64,000 nt of DNA, taken from positions 310,001-374,000 of the forward strand of contig NZ_NOWF01000001.1 of the NCBI RefSeq assembly GCF_002245355.1, in the 5' to 3' direction. A model generated the notes under the pieces. That model had not been told where the DNA came from. It saw nothing but the letters and a program-made list of their open reading frames with translations, and did no database searches. Source of the DNA: Paludifilum halophilum (lineage in GTDB: Bacteria > Bacillota > Bacilli > Thermoactinomycetales > DSM-45169). How positions within the stretch are numbered: position 1 is the first letter of the stretch; each line of letters opens with the position of its first letter. Of this stretch, positions 52,943 through 62,280 are shown piece by piece. The position numbers and the translations under genes are program-made.

Positions 52943-54421
52943 TTATAAGATGATGGCGATCAAACCACCCGAACCTTCATTGATGATCCGCTCTAACGTC
53001 TCTTGAAGTTTATATCGGGCGTTTTCCGGCATCATCGATAGTTTGGCCTGAATTCCTTCCTTGACGATGGAATGGAGGGATCGACCAAAGATGTCCGATT
53101 CCCAAATGCTGAGAGGATTCTGCTCAAAATCCCGCATCAAGTAGTTGACCAGCTCTTCGCTTTGCCGTTCTGATCCGATGATCGGGGCAAACTCCGAATG
53201 AACATTGACCCGGATCATATGGATAGACGGTGCTGTCGCTTTCAGTCGCACGCCGAATCGGGGGCCCTGTTTGATCAGTTCCGGCTCATCCAGGGTCATC
53301 TCCTCCAGGGTCGGGGCGGCGACGCCATACCCTGTCGTCCTTACCATTTGAACCGCATCGGAAACTTTATCATATTCCCGTTTGGCCTTTGTAAACTCCT
53401 GCATCAGTTCCAAAAGGTGGTCTTTCCCGCGAATGGACACCCCTACAACCTCCGTCAAAATGCGGTCATACAACTCATCCGGGGCATACAGATCAATCTC
53501 CGCCACCCCTTGCCCCATATCCATTCCGGAGAGAGCCGCCCTCTGGATAAATTCATATTCCGAAAAGTACCCCACCACCTGATCCACATCTCTCAGGCGC
53601 CGGATATCCTGGACCGTATCCCGAACCGAGTTCTCAAACTCCTGCCGGAGCCAGTGTTCCTCATCCAATACCATAACCCAACTGGGAAGATTGACGTTGA
53701 CTTCGTGAACCGGGAATTCATACAATACTTCCTTCAAAACGGCATAAATCTCTTCTTCGCCCATGGTGGCCACACTCATCGCCATCACGGGAATATCGTA
53801 TTTCTCCTCCAGCGATTCCCGCAGTGCCTGAGCCTCTTCACTGTGAGGATGTGCAGAGTTGAGAAGAAGAATGAAGGGTTTGCCCACTTCCTTCATTTCT
53901 TCCACAATCCGCTCCTCCGCGTCTTCATATGCCTGCCGGGGAATATCGGCAATGGAACCGTCCGTCGTTACCGCAACACCCAGGGTGGAATGTTCCTGAA
54001 TCACTTTGCGAGTCCCGATTTCCGCCGCTTCCTGGAAGGGAATCGGCTCCTCGTACCACGGTGTATTGATCATCCGAGGCCCGGCTTCATCCTCATACCC
54101 CTTCGCGCCTTGAATGGCATAACCGACGCAATCCACCAACCGGACATTGATGTCGATCCCTTCGCTGACGTTCAACTGAACGGCCTGGTTGGGAACAAAC
54201 TTCGGCTCAATCGTGGTGATGGTCTTGCCGGCCCCGCTCTGGGGCAGTTCATCGGTGGCACGGACCTGTTCGGCGTCATCGCTGATGTTGGGGATGACGA
54301 CCTGCTCCATAAATCGCTTGATAAAAGTCGATTTTCCGGTGCGTACCGCACCGACCACACCTAGATAGATATCTCCTCCAGTCCGTTCGGCAATATCTTT
54401 AAAGATATCGACTTTTTGCAC
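52943..54421 (-). CDS. spoIVA: Stage IV sporulation ATPase SpoIVA
   Basis: SpoIVA polymerises around the forespore with ATP hydrolysis and forms the coat basement layer. The Walker A motif GAVRTGKST is at residues 24-32, and DVFKDI-like IFKDIAERTGGDIYLGVVG and the C-terminal NEGSGGLIAIIL are highly conserved. Length 492 is normal. Start GTG 54419-54421 follows GGGAGGGGTTTTC. Its presence shows the organism makes endospores. Confidence 0.97.
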   Translation of the reverse strand: MQKVDIFKDIAERTGGDIYLGVVGAVRTGKSTFIKRFMEQVVIPNISDDAEQVRATDELPQSGAGKTITTIEPKFVPNQAVQLNVSEGIDINVRLVDCVGYAIQGAKGYEDEAGPRMINTPWYEEPIPFQEAAEIGTRKVIQEHSTLGVAVTTDGSIADIPRQAYEDAEERIVEEMKEVGKPFILLLNSAHPHSEEAQALRESLEEKYDIPVMAMSVATMGEEEIYAVLKEVLYEFPVHEVNVNLPSWVMVLDEEHWLRQEFENSVRDTVQDIRRLRDVDQVVGYFSEYEFIQRAALSGMDMGQGVAEIDLYAPDELYDRILTEVVGVSIRGKDHLLELMQEFTKAKREYDKVSDAVQMVRTTGYGVAAPTLEEMTLDEPELIKQGPRFGVRLKATAPSIHMIRVNVHSEFAPIIGSERQSEELVNYLMRDFEQNPLSIWESDIFGRSLHSIVKEGIQAKLSMMPENARYKLQETLERIINEGSGGLIAIIL

Positions 54422-54559
54422 GAAAACCCCTCCCTTGAAAGTTCCGGCTTGATCTGTGTCATCGGTGCGAAGGCCCTTCGCCTCCTTTTCACGCGTTCCG
54501 GATCATTTTGGACACTATAAATATATGAGGGGGACGCCGCTTTATGAATCCCCTTTCGG

Positions 54560-54593
54560 AAAAAAGAAATGAGCTGTCCATTCGACAGCTCAT
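54560..54593 (-). terminator. Terminator after the YphF-like lipoprotein gene
   Basis: Ten-base stem ATGAGCTGTC / GACAGCTCAT followed by TTCTTTTTT on the minus strand. Confidence 0.85.
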
Positions 54594-54626
54594 TACAAGG
54601 ATTGATGAAATCCACGCTCCGATTGT

Positions 54627-55340
54627 TCATCGGTCAGCCCGGAAAACAGGATCGCCATCCTCCAGACGGATCGGAGGAGAAAATACGGGAACAAAGATTG
54701 AATCTTTATATAACAGCCGTCTCAGATCTTTGCTCTCTGGCGGCTTTTCCTCTGCTTGTTCCAACTTTTGCATCACGTCCTTGCGATAATCCAGATAAAC
54801 CTTTCCCTTCTCATCCACGAGAATCGGCAGGTCCATCCGGGAAGAGTAGGGGCTGGGAATCGTCCACGGCTCTTCCCCTAACGCTTTGAAATCGAGGGAA
54901 TAAAGGTTGGGCCCTTCCTTTTTGTCCTTGGGAACATCCGCTTGCTCCCGCCGATAAGCATCCACCCGGGATTGCAGATCGCGGACTTTCTCGATCAACC
55001 GCAGGTCCATCACTCGAACCTCAGGCTCTTTCCCGGGATTGACGATCACGTAAATATAATGTCCTCCTTTTCCAAAGGAGGTAGCCGGGGGGCTATCGAT
55101 CACCGATTGCATCTTCGAGAAATCAACCACGTATTTTTGATATAAATGGACTCCCGCCGGAGCTTCTTTGATGGGTAGCACCGGGGTATGTTTCATGTAT
55201 TCGTCCAGAGCGGTCTGCACCCGCTGGATATCCTGAGGCAAATCTTTTTCCACTTGACGGTTGAACTCCTCCGTCCGGACACATCCGGCCGCGAGCAGAA
55301 CGATCAAGCATAAAACCACCGCCTGTTTGACTCGAACCAT
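54627..55340 (-). CDS. Lipoprotein, YphF-like
   Basis: The 237-residue protein begins with a lipoprotein signal, MVRVKQAVVLCLIVLLAAGC, with Cys20 as the lipidation residue. The mature part is charged and soluble, with VDFSKMQSVIDSPPATSFGKGGHYIYVIVNP and LPILVDEKGKVYLDYR. Place between spoIVA and the DUF2768-like gene matches YphF of B. subtilis. AGAGGGAGAAGA precedes ATG 55340; the frame is open further upstream but overlaps another gene. Function unknown. Confidence 0.82.
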   Translation of the reverse strand: MVRVKQAVVLCLIVLLAAGCVRTEEFNRQVEKDLPQDIQRVQTALDEYMKHTPVLPIKEAPAGVHLYQKYVVDFSKMQSVIDSPPATSFGKGGHYIYVIVNPGKEPEVRVMDLRLIEKVRDLQSRVDAYRREQADVPKDKKEGPNLYSLDFKALGEEPWTIPSPYSSRMDLPILVDEKGKVYLDYRKDVMQKLEQAEEKPPESKDLRRLLYKDSIFVPVFSPPIRLEDGDPVFRADR

Positions 55341-55393
55341 TCTTCTCCCTCTCTCCACATTGTGACATCGTCTTCGGGCCCCTTGAAAAAACT

Positions 55394-55561
55394 TTACACC
55401 AGCGCCCGAATCCCGAATAAAAAGGCCGGAAACAGCATTAAAACGGCGATGATGGACAGCAGTAAACGAACCCAACCGCGGCTCAATTGCCGGGTCCAAG
55501 CGATCATGAAATTGGCCACCAAAAGCAGTACGATAGCGATCATCGCGTCCATATCGGTCAT
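55394..55561 (-). CDS. DUF2768-like small membrane protein (YphE position)
   Basis: A 55-residue frame encodes two hydrophobic helices (AIVLLLVANFMIAW and LLLSIIAVLMLFPAFLFGI) joined by a short basic loop. This size, topology and position between yphF-like and gpsA fit YphE/DUF2768. Tandem ATG codons (55559-55564) follow GAGAAGG with very short spacing, so the exact start is uncertain. Function is unknown. Confidence 0.7.
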   Translation of the reverse strand: MTDMDAMIAIVLLLVANFMIAWTRQLSRGWVRLLLSIIAVLMLFPAFLFGIRALV

Positions 55562-55700
55562 CATCCTTCTCGGTTCAATCTACTCCCAGTATAGCAAATC
55601 CACATCCGCCTACCAATCTCCCGGGCTTCTGTCCCTTATCGGATAGGGGCGGGTCGCATAAGATAGGGAAGACATCAGCCCGAAGTGGAGGAGTCTTACA

Positions 55701-56192
55701 ATGGGAAACCCCGCTTGGCAACGCCGACCGGTTCAACCGAGACGCAAACCAGTGCGAAGACGGAAGAGGACCGTGTCGCCGAGTCAGAAAAACTCGCTGT
55801 CCACTCCCACCTTATCGGATGTCATCAGTGGATTTTTCACTCTGAGATCCACGGTGAAAGAGTTGAGTCTGTCGTTACAACGTTTGGAAAATATCATGGA
55901 TAATGCATACCGAATGTTCGATTTGGCCAACACAGTGCTCTCCCGGAAGCAACCCCCGCGCCGACGCCCCCCTCTGCGTCTGGTCAAGCCGAACCGGGAG
56001 GAGGAAGACATTCCCCGGCTGAATCTCCCCCCGGAGGAGGGAACAGAAGGAGCTCCCCTGGGAAAGCTGTTCGAATCCCTCGACTTGTCGCAGATTCTTA
56101 AATTGATCCAGTCTCCCGCCGCTCAACAATTGATGAACGGACTTCTGAAATCCCAAACCTCCAGCGACCACAGCCGACAAAAACAGGGGTAA
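55701..56192 (+). CDS. Conserved hypothetical protein, basic N-terminus
   Basis: This 163-residue protein is on the opposite strand to its neighbours. It has a very basic first 30 residues (RRPVQPRRKPVRRRKR), a central helix DVISGFFTLRSTVKELSLSLQRLENIMDNAYRMFDLA and a C-terminal helix SQILKLIQSPAAQQLMNGLL. GGAGGAGTCTTACA precedes the ATG and a terminator follows, so it is a real single-gene unit. I do not recognise the family; a spore or coat role is only suggested by the neighbourhood. Confidence 0.75.
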   Translation: MGNPAWQRRPVQPRRKPVRRRKRTVSPSQKNSLSTPTLSDVISGFFTLRSTVKELSLSLQRLENIMDNAYRMFDLANTVLSRKQPPRRRPPLRLVKPNREEEDIPRLNLPPEEGTEGAPLGKLFESLDLSQILKLIQSPAAQQLMNGLLKSQTSSDHSRQKQG

Positions 56193-56213
56193 CGCTGACA
56201 TAAGCGTTACCCC
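56186..56213 (+). terminator. Terminator after the basic hypothetical gene
   Basis: Ten-base stem GGGGTAACGC / GCGTTACCCC followed by TTCTTCT; it overlaps the stop codon. Confidence 0.75.
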
Positions 56214-56364
56214 TTCTTCTGACTCCACCGCCCCTATCTGTAAACTGGTCCCTATCCCCTTGGCCAAGAGCCTGTATTACGGGGGGGTGGAATCAGATAG
56301 TAATACAGAGTATGAATGACCGGTCTTCCTTGCAACGAGTGATCCGCCTAACCCCCGGCGAAAT

Positions 56365-57396
56365 TTATCGCGTTCCTTGAAGCATTTCTTCCATCTCATC
56401 GGTTTTCCCTCGGTTCATCAAATCCTCTACTGCCCGCTTCGGCTCCTTGTTTTCAAACAGAACGGCATAAAGCTCCCGGGTAATCGGCATCTCGACGCCA
56501 TATTTTTCAGCGAGGCGTTGTGCCGCCTGGGTAGTTTTGACTCCTTCCACCACCATCCCCATTTCCCTTAGCACCTGATCCAGGGTTTTGCCCTGTCCCA
56601 TCAGGTAGCCCGCTCGCCAATTCCGGCTGTGATGGCTGGTACAGGTGACGATTAAATCCCCTACCCCGGACAAACCGGCAAAAGTGACTGCCTGAGCACC
56701 CATCGCCATCCCGAGCCGGGCCATCTCCGCCAACCCCCGGGTGATCAGTGCGGCTTTAGCATTATCCCCGAAACCCAGGCCATCGGATAACCCCGCTCCG
56801 AGAGCGATGATATTCTTCAGCGATCCGCCGATCTCGATACCCACAACATCCGGGTGAGTATACACCCGAAAATAAGAATTGATCAATAAGGCCTGAGCCT
56901 CATCCGCCACCTCTGAATTCCCGGCTGCGACCACCACCGTCGTCGGGGATTTGCGAACCACTTCCTCGGCATGACTGGGCCCGGAAAGAACGGCGATCCG
57001 ATCGGACAGTGCCAAAGGCAGTTCCTCCGCCAATACTTCAGAGATCCGTTTCAGCGATTTTAATTCGAATCCCTTTGAGGCGTGGATGACCACTGCATTC
57101 TCTCCGATATGTGGAGAAGCTTCCCGTGCCACTTCCCTCACCGATTGGGAAGGGACAGCGAACAGGACCAGATCTTTATCCGCTGCCGCCTTTTCGACGG
57201 AAACTGTCGCAGTCAAAGTCTCCGGTAACGCGATTCCCGGCAGGTACCCGGTGTTTCGGTGATCCCGGTTGACTTCTTCCGCCAATTCCCTGCGGCGGGC
57301 CCACAATGTCACATCATAACCATTATCGATCAAGACCGTGGCTAAGACGGTTCCCCAGCTTCCCGCACCCAATACAGCTGCTTTCTTCTTTGTCAT
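56365..57396 (-). CDS. gpsA: NAD(P)H-dependent glycerol-3-phosphate dehydrogenase
   Basis: GpsA supplies sn-glycerol-3-phosphate for phospholipids. NAD motif VLGAGSWGTVLA is at residues 8-19; VIHASKGFE, LSGPSHAEEV, GGSLKNIIALGAGLSDGLGFGDNAKAALITRGLAEM are conserved. ATG 57396 follows GGAGGGTCTTAC. It is three codons from plsY, an acyltransferase using its product. Confidence 0.97.
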   Translation of the reverse strand: MTKKKAAVLGAGSWGTVLATVLIDNGYDVTLWARRRELAEEVNRDHRNTGYLPGIALPETLTATVSVEKAAADKDLVLFAVPSQSVREVAREASPHIGENAVVIHASKGFELKSLKRISEVLAEELPLALSDRIAVLSGPSHAEEVVRKSPTTVVVAAGNSEVADEAQALLINSYFRVYTHPDVVGIEIGGSLKNIIALGAGLSDGLGFGDNAKAALITRGLAEMARLGMAMGAQAVTFAGLSGVGDLIVTCTSHHSRNWRAGYLMGQGKTLDQVLREMGMVVEGVKTTQAAQRLAEKYGVEMPITRELYAVLFENKEPKRAVEDLMNRGKTDEMEEMLQGTR

Positions 57397-57423
57397 GTAA
57401 GACCCTCCGTCCATCAACATCCG

Positions 57424-58023
57424 TCATTTCTTCGCAGTCCCGATCTTACTCTCCGTCCCTTTCATGAGACGCTTAATATTGGCGGCATGGCGCATGAAAG
57501 CCATCAACGTCACCAATAGACTGATATAGATATAGGGGGTCGGATAATCGAACACAGCGATCATCACGGGAAGAGCGGCGGCAAATATCAATGAACCCAA
57601 TGAAACGTAACGAGAGATGATAATAGCCAGAATCGCCGCCACACCGGAGACGAGAGCCGCCAAAAACGCCAAGGGCACCATCACGCCGATCGTGGTGGCA
57701 ATCCCCTTTCCACCGCGAAACCCCAGAAAGATTGGCCAGTTGTGACCGATAATCGCCGCAACCCCGGACATCATCGTTGCCGCAGGTCCGACTCCCAACA
57801 GGGCGGCCACCCCGACGGCGGCCATTCCCTTTAATGCGTCCAGAACAAAAACAGCGGCGGCAGGACCTTTCCCCACCACCCGAAGCATATTGGTAGCGCC
57901 GGCATTACCGGACCCCTGCTGACGAATATCGCCTCTCTTCAATATCCGGGCCAGCCAATAGCTGAAACTGAAAGATCCCAATAAATAAGAGACCAAAACC
58001 GCAAGAACAGACTTGACGATCAT
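57424..58023 (-). CDS. plsY: Acyl-phosphate:glycerol-3-phosphate acyltransferase
   Basis: PlsY starts phosphatidic acid synthesis in the membrane. Five hydrophobic helices and the three catalytic-site motifs are visible: GSGNAGATNMLR near 37, GHNWPIFLGFRGGKGIATTIG near 93, and the C-terminal FMRHAANIKRLMKGTESKI. Length 199 is typical. Confidence 0.96.
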   Translation of the reverse strand: MIVKSVLAVLVSYLLGSFSFSYWLARILKRGDIRQQGSGNAGATNMLRVVGKGPAAAVFVLDALKGMAAVGVAALLGVGPAATMMSGVAAIIGHNWPIFLGFRGGKGIATTIGVMVPLAFLAALVSGVAAILAIIISRYVSLGSLIFAAALPVMIAVFDYPTPYIYISLLVTLMAFMRHAANIKRLMKGTESKIGTAKK

Positions 58024-58095
58024 GGTTCCGTTCCCCTCCTCCCTGGTATCTATCTCCCCTTGCGGTAAGACCGGAACAAAGCATCTCGGCTCCTG

Positions 58096-59412
58096 TCAAT
58101 CTTTTCGCTTTCGCAGGTAGATACGGATGGGCGTTCCCTCGAAACCGAAAGCCTCCCGCAATTCATTTTCCAAATAGCGTTGATAACTGAAGTGAATCAA
58201 TTCGGGATCGTTGACAAACAAAACGAACGTCGGTGGTTTAACGGCCACCTGTGTCCCATATTGAATTTTTCCCCGGCGCCCCTTCACGGAGGGAGGGGGT
58301 GTCGACATGGTTGCATCCTGCAATACCTGATTGAGAACCGAGGTGGAAATCCGCATTGCATGCTGTTCCGCCACTTCTTTGACCAGGGGAAGTACCCGAT
58401 GTACCCTCTGTCCCGTCAGGGCGGAGGTAAACACAATCGGAGCGTAATTCATGAAAGAAAAATGGTCCCGTATCTCCCTGCGGAACCGGTTCATCGTCTG
58501 ATCGTCCTTATCCACAGCATCCCATTTGTTAACCACGAAGAGGACTGCGCGCCCAGCCTCATGAGCGACCCCGGCAATCCGCTTGTCCTGTTCGGCGATT
58601 CCCCGGGCCCCGTCGATTAAGACAATCACAACGTCAGAGCGCTCAATCGCCTTCAGGGCACGCAGGACACTGTATTTTTCCGTCGATTCATACACTTTTC
58701 CGCGCTTCCGCATTCCCGCTGTATCGATCAACACGTAATCCTGGTCCTGGTGCTGAAGGGGCGTATCAATCGCGTCCCGAGTCGTTCCCGCCACCGGACT
58801 GACGATCACTCGTTCTTCCCCCAGGATTTTATTGACTAACGAAGATTTCCCCACGTTGGGCCGTCCGATCACCGAAACCCGGATGGTATCCTCGTCATAC
58901 TCCTCTTCCTCCCGGTCCGGAAGATGGTTTACAACGGCATCCAACACATCGCCGGTTCCCGTTCCGTGAATCGAGGAGACGGCAATCGGTTCGTCGAATC
59001 CGAGCTGGTAAAAATCGTACACCTCTTCATGATGTTTGATATGATCCAGCTTATTGACAGCCAGGATCACCGGTTTATTCGAGCGATGGAGCATTCGGGC
59101 CACTTCCTGGTCCGTTGCCGTCACTCCTTCCCTTCCGTCCACCACAAACAGGATTACATCCGCCTCTTCAACGGCCAGTTCCGCTTGTTGGCGGATATGT
59201 TGGATCACTTCATCCTTTTGGTCGAATTCCAGTCCACCGGTATCAATGAGATGAAAGTCGCGTCCCGACCAATCTCCTTTACTATAAATGCGATCCCGGG
59301 TGATTCCCGGTTTGTCTTCCACAATGGCAATGCGTTCCCCTGCTATACGGTTAAAAAGTGTTGATTTTCCCACATTGGGCCGCCCCACAATAGCAACCAC
59401 AGGCAAAGTCAT
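58096..59412 (-). CDS. der: Ribosome-associated GTPase Der (EngA)
   Basis: Der assembles the 50S subunit and has two G domains: [16 protein letters not shown] with DTGG and NKLD in the first, [16 protein letters not shown] with DTAG and NKWD in the second, then a C-terminal KH-like domain with KYGTQ-like [25 protein letters not shown] 59412 follows AAGGAGAGGACAGCTG. Confidence 0.97.
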   Translation of the reverse strand: MTLPVVAIVGRPNVGKSTLFNRIAGERIAIVEDKPGITRDRIYSKGDWSGRDFHLIDTGGLEFDQKDEVIQHIRQQAELAVEEADVILFVVDGREGVTATDQEVARMLHRSNKPVILAVNKLDHIKHHEEVYDFYQLGFDEPIAVSSIHGTGTGDVLDAVVNHLPDREEEEYDEDTIRVSVIGRPNVGKSSLVNKILGEERVIVSPVAGTTRDAIDTPLQHQDQDYVLIDTAGMRKRGKVYESTEKYSVLRALKAIERSDVVIVLIDGARGIAEQDKRIAGVAHEAGRAVLFVVNKWDAVDKDDQTMNRFRREIRDHFSFMNYAPIVFTSALTGQRVHRVLPLVKEVAEQHAMRISTSVLNQVLQDATMSTPPPSVKGRRGKIQYGTQVAVKPPTFVLFVNDPELIHFSYQRYLENELREAFGFEGTPIRIYLRKRKD

Positions 59413-59537
59413 CAGCTGTCCTCTCCTTCTGTTACGATCCAACCGCGTTCTTGCGGCCAGGGTGATCCTGATCCGCAGTAAGATTGTCGTTCCTCATCCG
59501 TTGCCAGTATGATTCTACCATAGAAGACCGTATCCGC

Positions 59538-60035
59538 CTACAGCACAAAGCCATCGTCCCCAGCCTGCCGTCCGCTTTTTCCGGAGGAGTCGTTCTTTAC
59601 CTGTTCCACCAGAGTGAGAAGACGAGGATAGCTTCGGCGGATTCCCCAAGCAGCCAAAGGACGTCCCAGAGAAGGGATTCCGTATCGCCGGGACAGCGCT
59701 CCCCCCACTTTCGTGAGTAAAGTAATGCGGTCCAAGGCGTGAACGAGGCGGCATTCCTCTTCATTGCGCCCCAGAAGCTGCCACAGAGAGCGGATCACCC
59801 TTTGACCCTCCCGCCAATTCCTTCCGAGACCGATGGTATAGACGGAATTCCCCCGCTCATCATCCCCCTTGTAAAAGAGAATTCCCATCGCATCATCCCG
59901 GGCTTGGTCAAAATCGGGCAAAGAAAGAATCTCTTCCATTGTGGGCGCCCGGTTCGACGGGAGCCGGTTCAGGTGGATAGCGGCGGCAATGATCGAAGAA
60001 TGAGCGCTTCCATAACACTGGTAAATGATATGCAT
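59538..60035 (-). CDS. DUF3189 family protein
   Basis: The ~165-residue protein begins HIIYQCYGSAHSSIIAAAIHLNRLP and contains MEEILSLPDFD, GILFYKGDDERGNSVYTIGLG and a C-terminal GRPLAAWGIRRSYPRLL, the DUF3189 pattern of spore-forming Bacillota. Function is unknown. It ends a four-gene unit with the YIEGIA gene; its start overlaps the end of the preceding gene region by a few bases. Confidence 0.8.
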   Translation of the reverse strand: MHIIYQCYGSAHSSIIAAAIHLNRLPSNRAPTMEEILSLPDFDQARDDAMGILFYKGDDERGNSVYTIGLGRNWREGQRVIRSLWQLLGRNEEECRLVHALDRITLLTKVGGALSRRYGIPSLGRPLAAWGIRRSYPRLLTLVEQVKNDSSGKSGRQAGDDGFVL

Positions 60036-60042
60036 CAACGCC

Positions 60043-60429
60043 CTACTTCCTTTCCCGGTAGATCCGCAACAATTGCGGATAATACTCGATCCATTGTTCC
60101 CAGGAGACAACACCGGGAGCTTGAATCTTCACGGGGACCATATCCCAATCCCGGGGTGAATCACCCGCCAATTTCACGATATGGAACAAAATCCTTCGAA
60201 AGATGGCCTCCTCCCCCCTGAAACCGCTAAAATAAATGTGAATTCCCTGTGAATCGATACCTGCCGCCCATATCTGCCCCGGAATAAAACAGGAGATGCC
60301 GATCCTTTCTCCCCATTGAGCCAAGTCCTTTCCTGCCGGCCACGCTTCCGCTTCTGAAAAAATCTCCGCTGCCGCGAACAAAAATGCGGCCGCTCCCTCG
60401 TCACGGCTCAGATAGATACGATGCTTCAT
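60043..60429 (-). CDS. Hypothetical protein of the YIEGIA cluster
   Basis: A 128-residue soluble protein beginning KHRIYLSRDEGAAAFLFAAAEIF with EAIFRRILFHIVKLAG and WEQWIEYYPQLLRIYRERK. I do not recognise a domain, but it is packed between the DUF3189 gene and the small YIEGIA-partner gene with touching ends, so it probably works with them. Confidence 0.75.
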   Translation of the reverse strand: MKHRIYLSRDEGAAAFLFAAAEIFSEAEAWPAGKDLAQWGERIGISCFIPGQIWAAGIDSQGIHIYFSGFRGEEAIFRRILFHIVKLAGDSPRDWDMVPVKIQAPGVVSWEQWIEYYPQLLRIYRERK

Positions 60430-60623
60430 CAGTGACGAACAATAATCATGGTATGATCATCCAATTGATGAGCCATACCACTCAGTATTTTTTCCAGCAG
60501 AAAAGCCCGTTCTTCTAATTCTTGCGCGTCAGCAACATAAAAGACAGGTGCTCCACCGCCCACTTGCTCCTTCCGGTCCGAGACAACCGCCAGGATTTTC
60601 TTTTCCAGGGTTGTACCCATCAC
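60429..60623 (-). CDS. Small capping-complex subunit for YIEGIA
   Basis: A 64-residue protein with LEKKILAVVSDRKEQVGGGAPVFYVADAQELEERAFLLEKILSGMAHQLDDHTMIIVRH. This matches the small protein usually encoded next to YIEGIA genes in spore formers. Mechanism is not established. It overlaps the next gene by one base. Confidence 0.75.
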   Translation of the reverse strand: MMGTTLEKKILAVVSDRKEQVGGGAPVFYVADAQELEERAFLLEKILSGMAHQLDDHTMIIVRH

Positions 60624-60648
60624 CCATCCTCCTTACCTGGATCGAAGA

Positions 60649-61533
60649 TCAAGCCCGGTCCGGTTGTTCCTCCGGTAAACGGACCGCACTCTCCAACACC
60701 GGAACTTTCTGAACGACCCGAATCGCCCTTTCCTCATTCCGATCCTCGGGCAGCAACAAAACGCCCAGCCTCCCATCCTCCAAATCCCGCTTCGAAATCG
60801 GGGTCAGGGAAGGCTCTCCGGTATCCCGATATACCCCGAGAATGGTGGAAGCATCGTGCAGGATCGCCTGCCGCTGTCCCGCATTGGCCAAAGTAATGCG
60901 ACTGTCCACATTCTTTGGCTCGATAATGATCCCGATTCCCCGATCCAGAATGCGCTGACGGTTCTCCTTCAAGCCAACATTCATCAAATAAATATCATCG
61001 ACATACAGACCGGCTTCCTCCATCCGCAGTTCTCCGGGACGCACTTCGGTGATTTGCCCCAAATTTTTTCCGGACTGAAGCACCCCGGTAATTACGATGG
61101 CTACCAAACCGACAAGAATCCCGAGATACCAGGTACCGACTACAACGGTCAGCGAGGTGAGAAACGCCGTCAGGATCACCAGGTAGTTCCGTCCCTCAAA
61201 CGCCATGGCGATCCCTTCAATATACGATGGCCCCCTTTTCACCAACTCCATCTGATCCAACTTGGACAAACTTTCCCGCTCCATATTCCGTACTTCACGA
61301 AACTGCTGTGCGGCCAGGGATAAAAAGGTAATCGCCGTATATTCTTTTTCCAACAATGCGGGAACAGCCACCGCTCCCAACCCTGCCGCAATAAATCCCA
61401 GGGATAGGTGGATCACCTGGCCGTGCAAGTAAGTGGGGTATTGACGGTAGTCAGTCCGAAGCATTCGCAACCGGCTAAAAAAGCCGGTCATCACTCCGAT
61501 TATCACCGCCCATGTATACGGAGTCAGATTCAT
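60649..61533 (-). CDS. YIEGIA family membrane protein
   Basis: The 294-residue protein contains the signature YIEGIA in KRGPSYIEGIAMAFEGRNYLVIL, several hydrophobic helices in the first 150 residues, and a soluble C-terminal half with ILGVYRDTGEPSLTPISKRDLEDGRLGVLLLPEDR. Function is unknown, but the family is confined to spore formers. The neighbouring small subunit, hypothetical and DUF3189 genes form one unit with it. Confidence 0.85.
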   Translation of the reverse strand: MNLTPYTWAVIIGVMTGFFSRLRMLRTDYRQYPTYLHGQVIHLSLGFIAAGLGAVAVPALLEKEYTAITFLSLAAQQFREVRNMERESLSKLDQMELVKRGPSYIEGIAMAFEGRNYLVILTAFLTSLTVVVGTWYLGILVGLVAIVITGVLQSGKNLGQITEVRPGELRMEEAGLYVDDIYLMNVGLKENRQRILDRGIGIIIEPKNVDSRITLANAGQRQAILHDASTILGVYRDTGEPSLTPISKRDLEDGRLGVLLLPEDRNEERAIRVVQKVPVLESAVRLPEEQPDRA

Positions 61534-61539
61534 GAAAGC

Positions 61540-62154
61540 TCACCTGATTCGTCTGGTTGTTAACCGGAAGCGCAAGATCCAGCGGTGGGCGTAACGTTGC
61601 CCGTAATGAAGGAGGAGCAGAAACGAAAGGACCGCCCAGATAAAATCCCGAAATTCCGCATGTCCGAATAAGATCGGATTGAACGCGTCCCTGTGCAGAA
61701 TGAGACTCAAACCTTCAGATACCATCAAACCACCGACGACCACGGCCATTCGATCACCTAGAAAACGGGAATTGGAAAAAGCGACTCCGAGAGCGATCAA
61801 TCCCGCAATGACTCGGTAAACATACAGGGAACCGGACGATTCCATCCAGAACCACTCACGGGCCAAAAAGAGAAGAGAGGCGGCCAGGCACAGCGAGGTC
61901 GTCACCGTATAGGAACACCCGGTTTTTCTTAAGATGTGCAACAGAAAAGGGAAAAATAACAAAACACCGAGGTGAAATTGAAGGGAAGATGAAAGGGAGA
62001 TCACCTCGCCCGAAAGAAAAACTTCACCCAAAAGGCAAAACAGCAAGACGGGACGCGCCAACCTCAACTCTTCATACAGTTCGCCAAACCAGCCGGTATA
62101 AATCAAAATGATCAGGGATATACAGCACACGATTGAAAAAGTACCGGAAACCAT
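61540..62154 (-). CDS. Polytopic membrane protein, YphA-like
   Basis: A ~204-residue protein with about six hydrophobic segments, including LFCLLGEVFLSGEVISLSSSLQFHLGVLLFFPFLL and VYRVIAGLIALGVAFSNSRFLGDRMAVVVGGLMVSEGL. Position upstream of ypfD and length agree with YphA of B. subtilis. ATG 62154 follows GGGGGGAGGTTG. Function unknown. Confidence 0.72.
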   Translation of the reverse strand: MVSGTFSIVCCISLIILIYTGWFGELYEELRLARPVLLFCLLGEVFLSGEVISLSSSLQFHLGVLLFFPFLLHILRKTGCSYTVTTSLCLAASLLFLAREWFWMESSGSLYVYRVIAGLIALGVAFSNSRFLGDRMAVVVGGLMVSEGLSLILHRDAFNPILFGHAEFRDFIWAVLSFLLLLHYGQRYAHRWILRFRLTTRRIR

Positions 62155-62212
62155 CAACCTCCCCCCTTTTGGTTTTTTTATTATGGCTGTCCCGCTCATC
62201 CATCAAAAGAAG

Positions 62213-62245
62213 TAAAAAAGACCAACCGATCCAGCGGTTGGTCTC
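62213..62245 (-). terminator. Terminator of ypfD
   Basis: Stem AGACCAACC / GGTTGGTCT followed by TTTTT on the minus strand. Confidence 0.85.
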
Positions 62246-62280
62246 CGTAAAAGGGATTTAAAGGTTCCCGGCAGGGTTAT

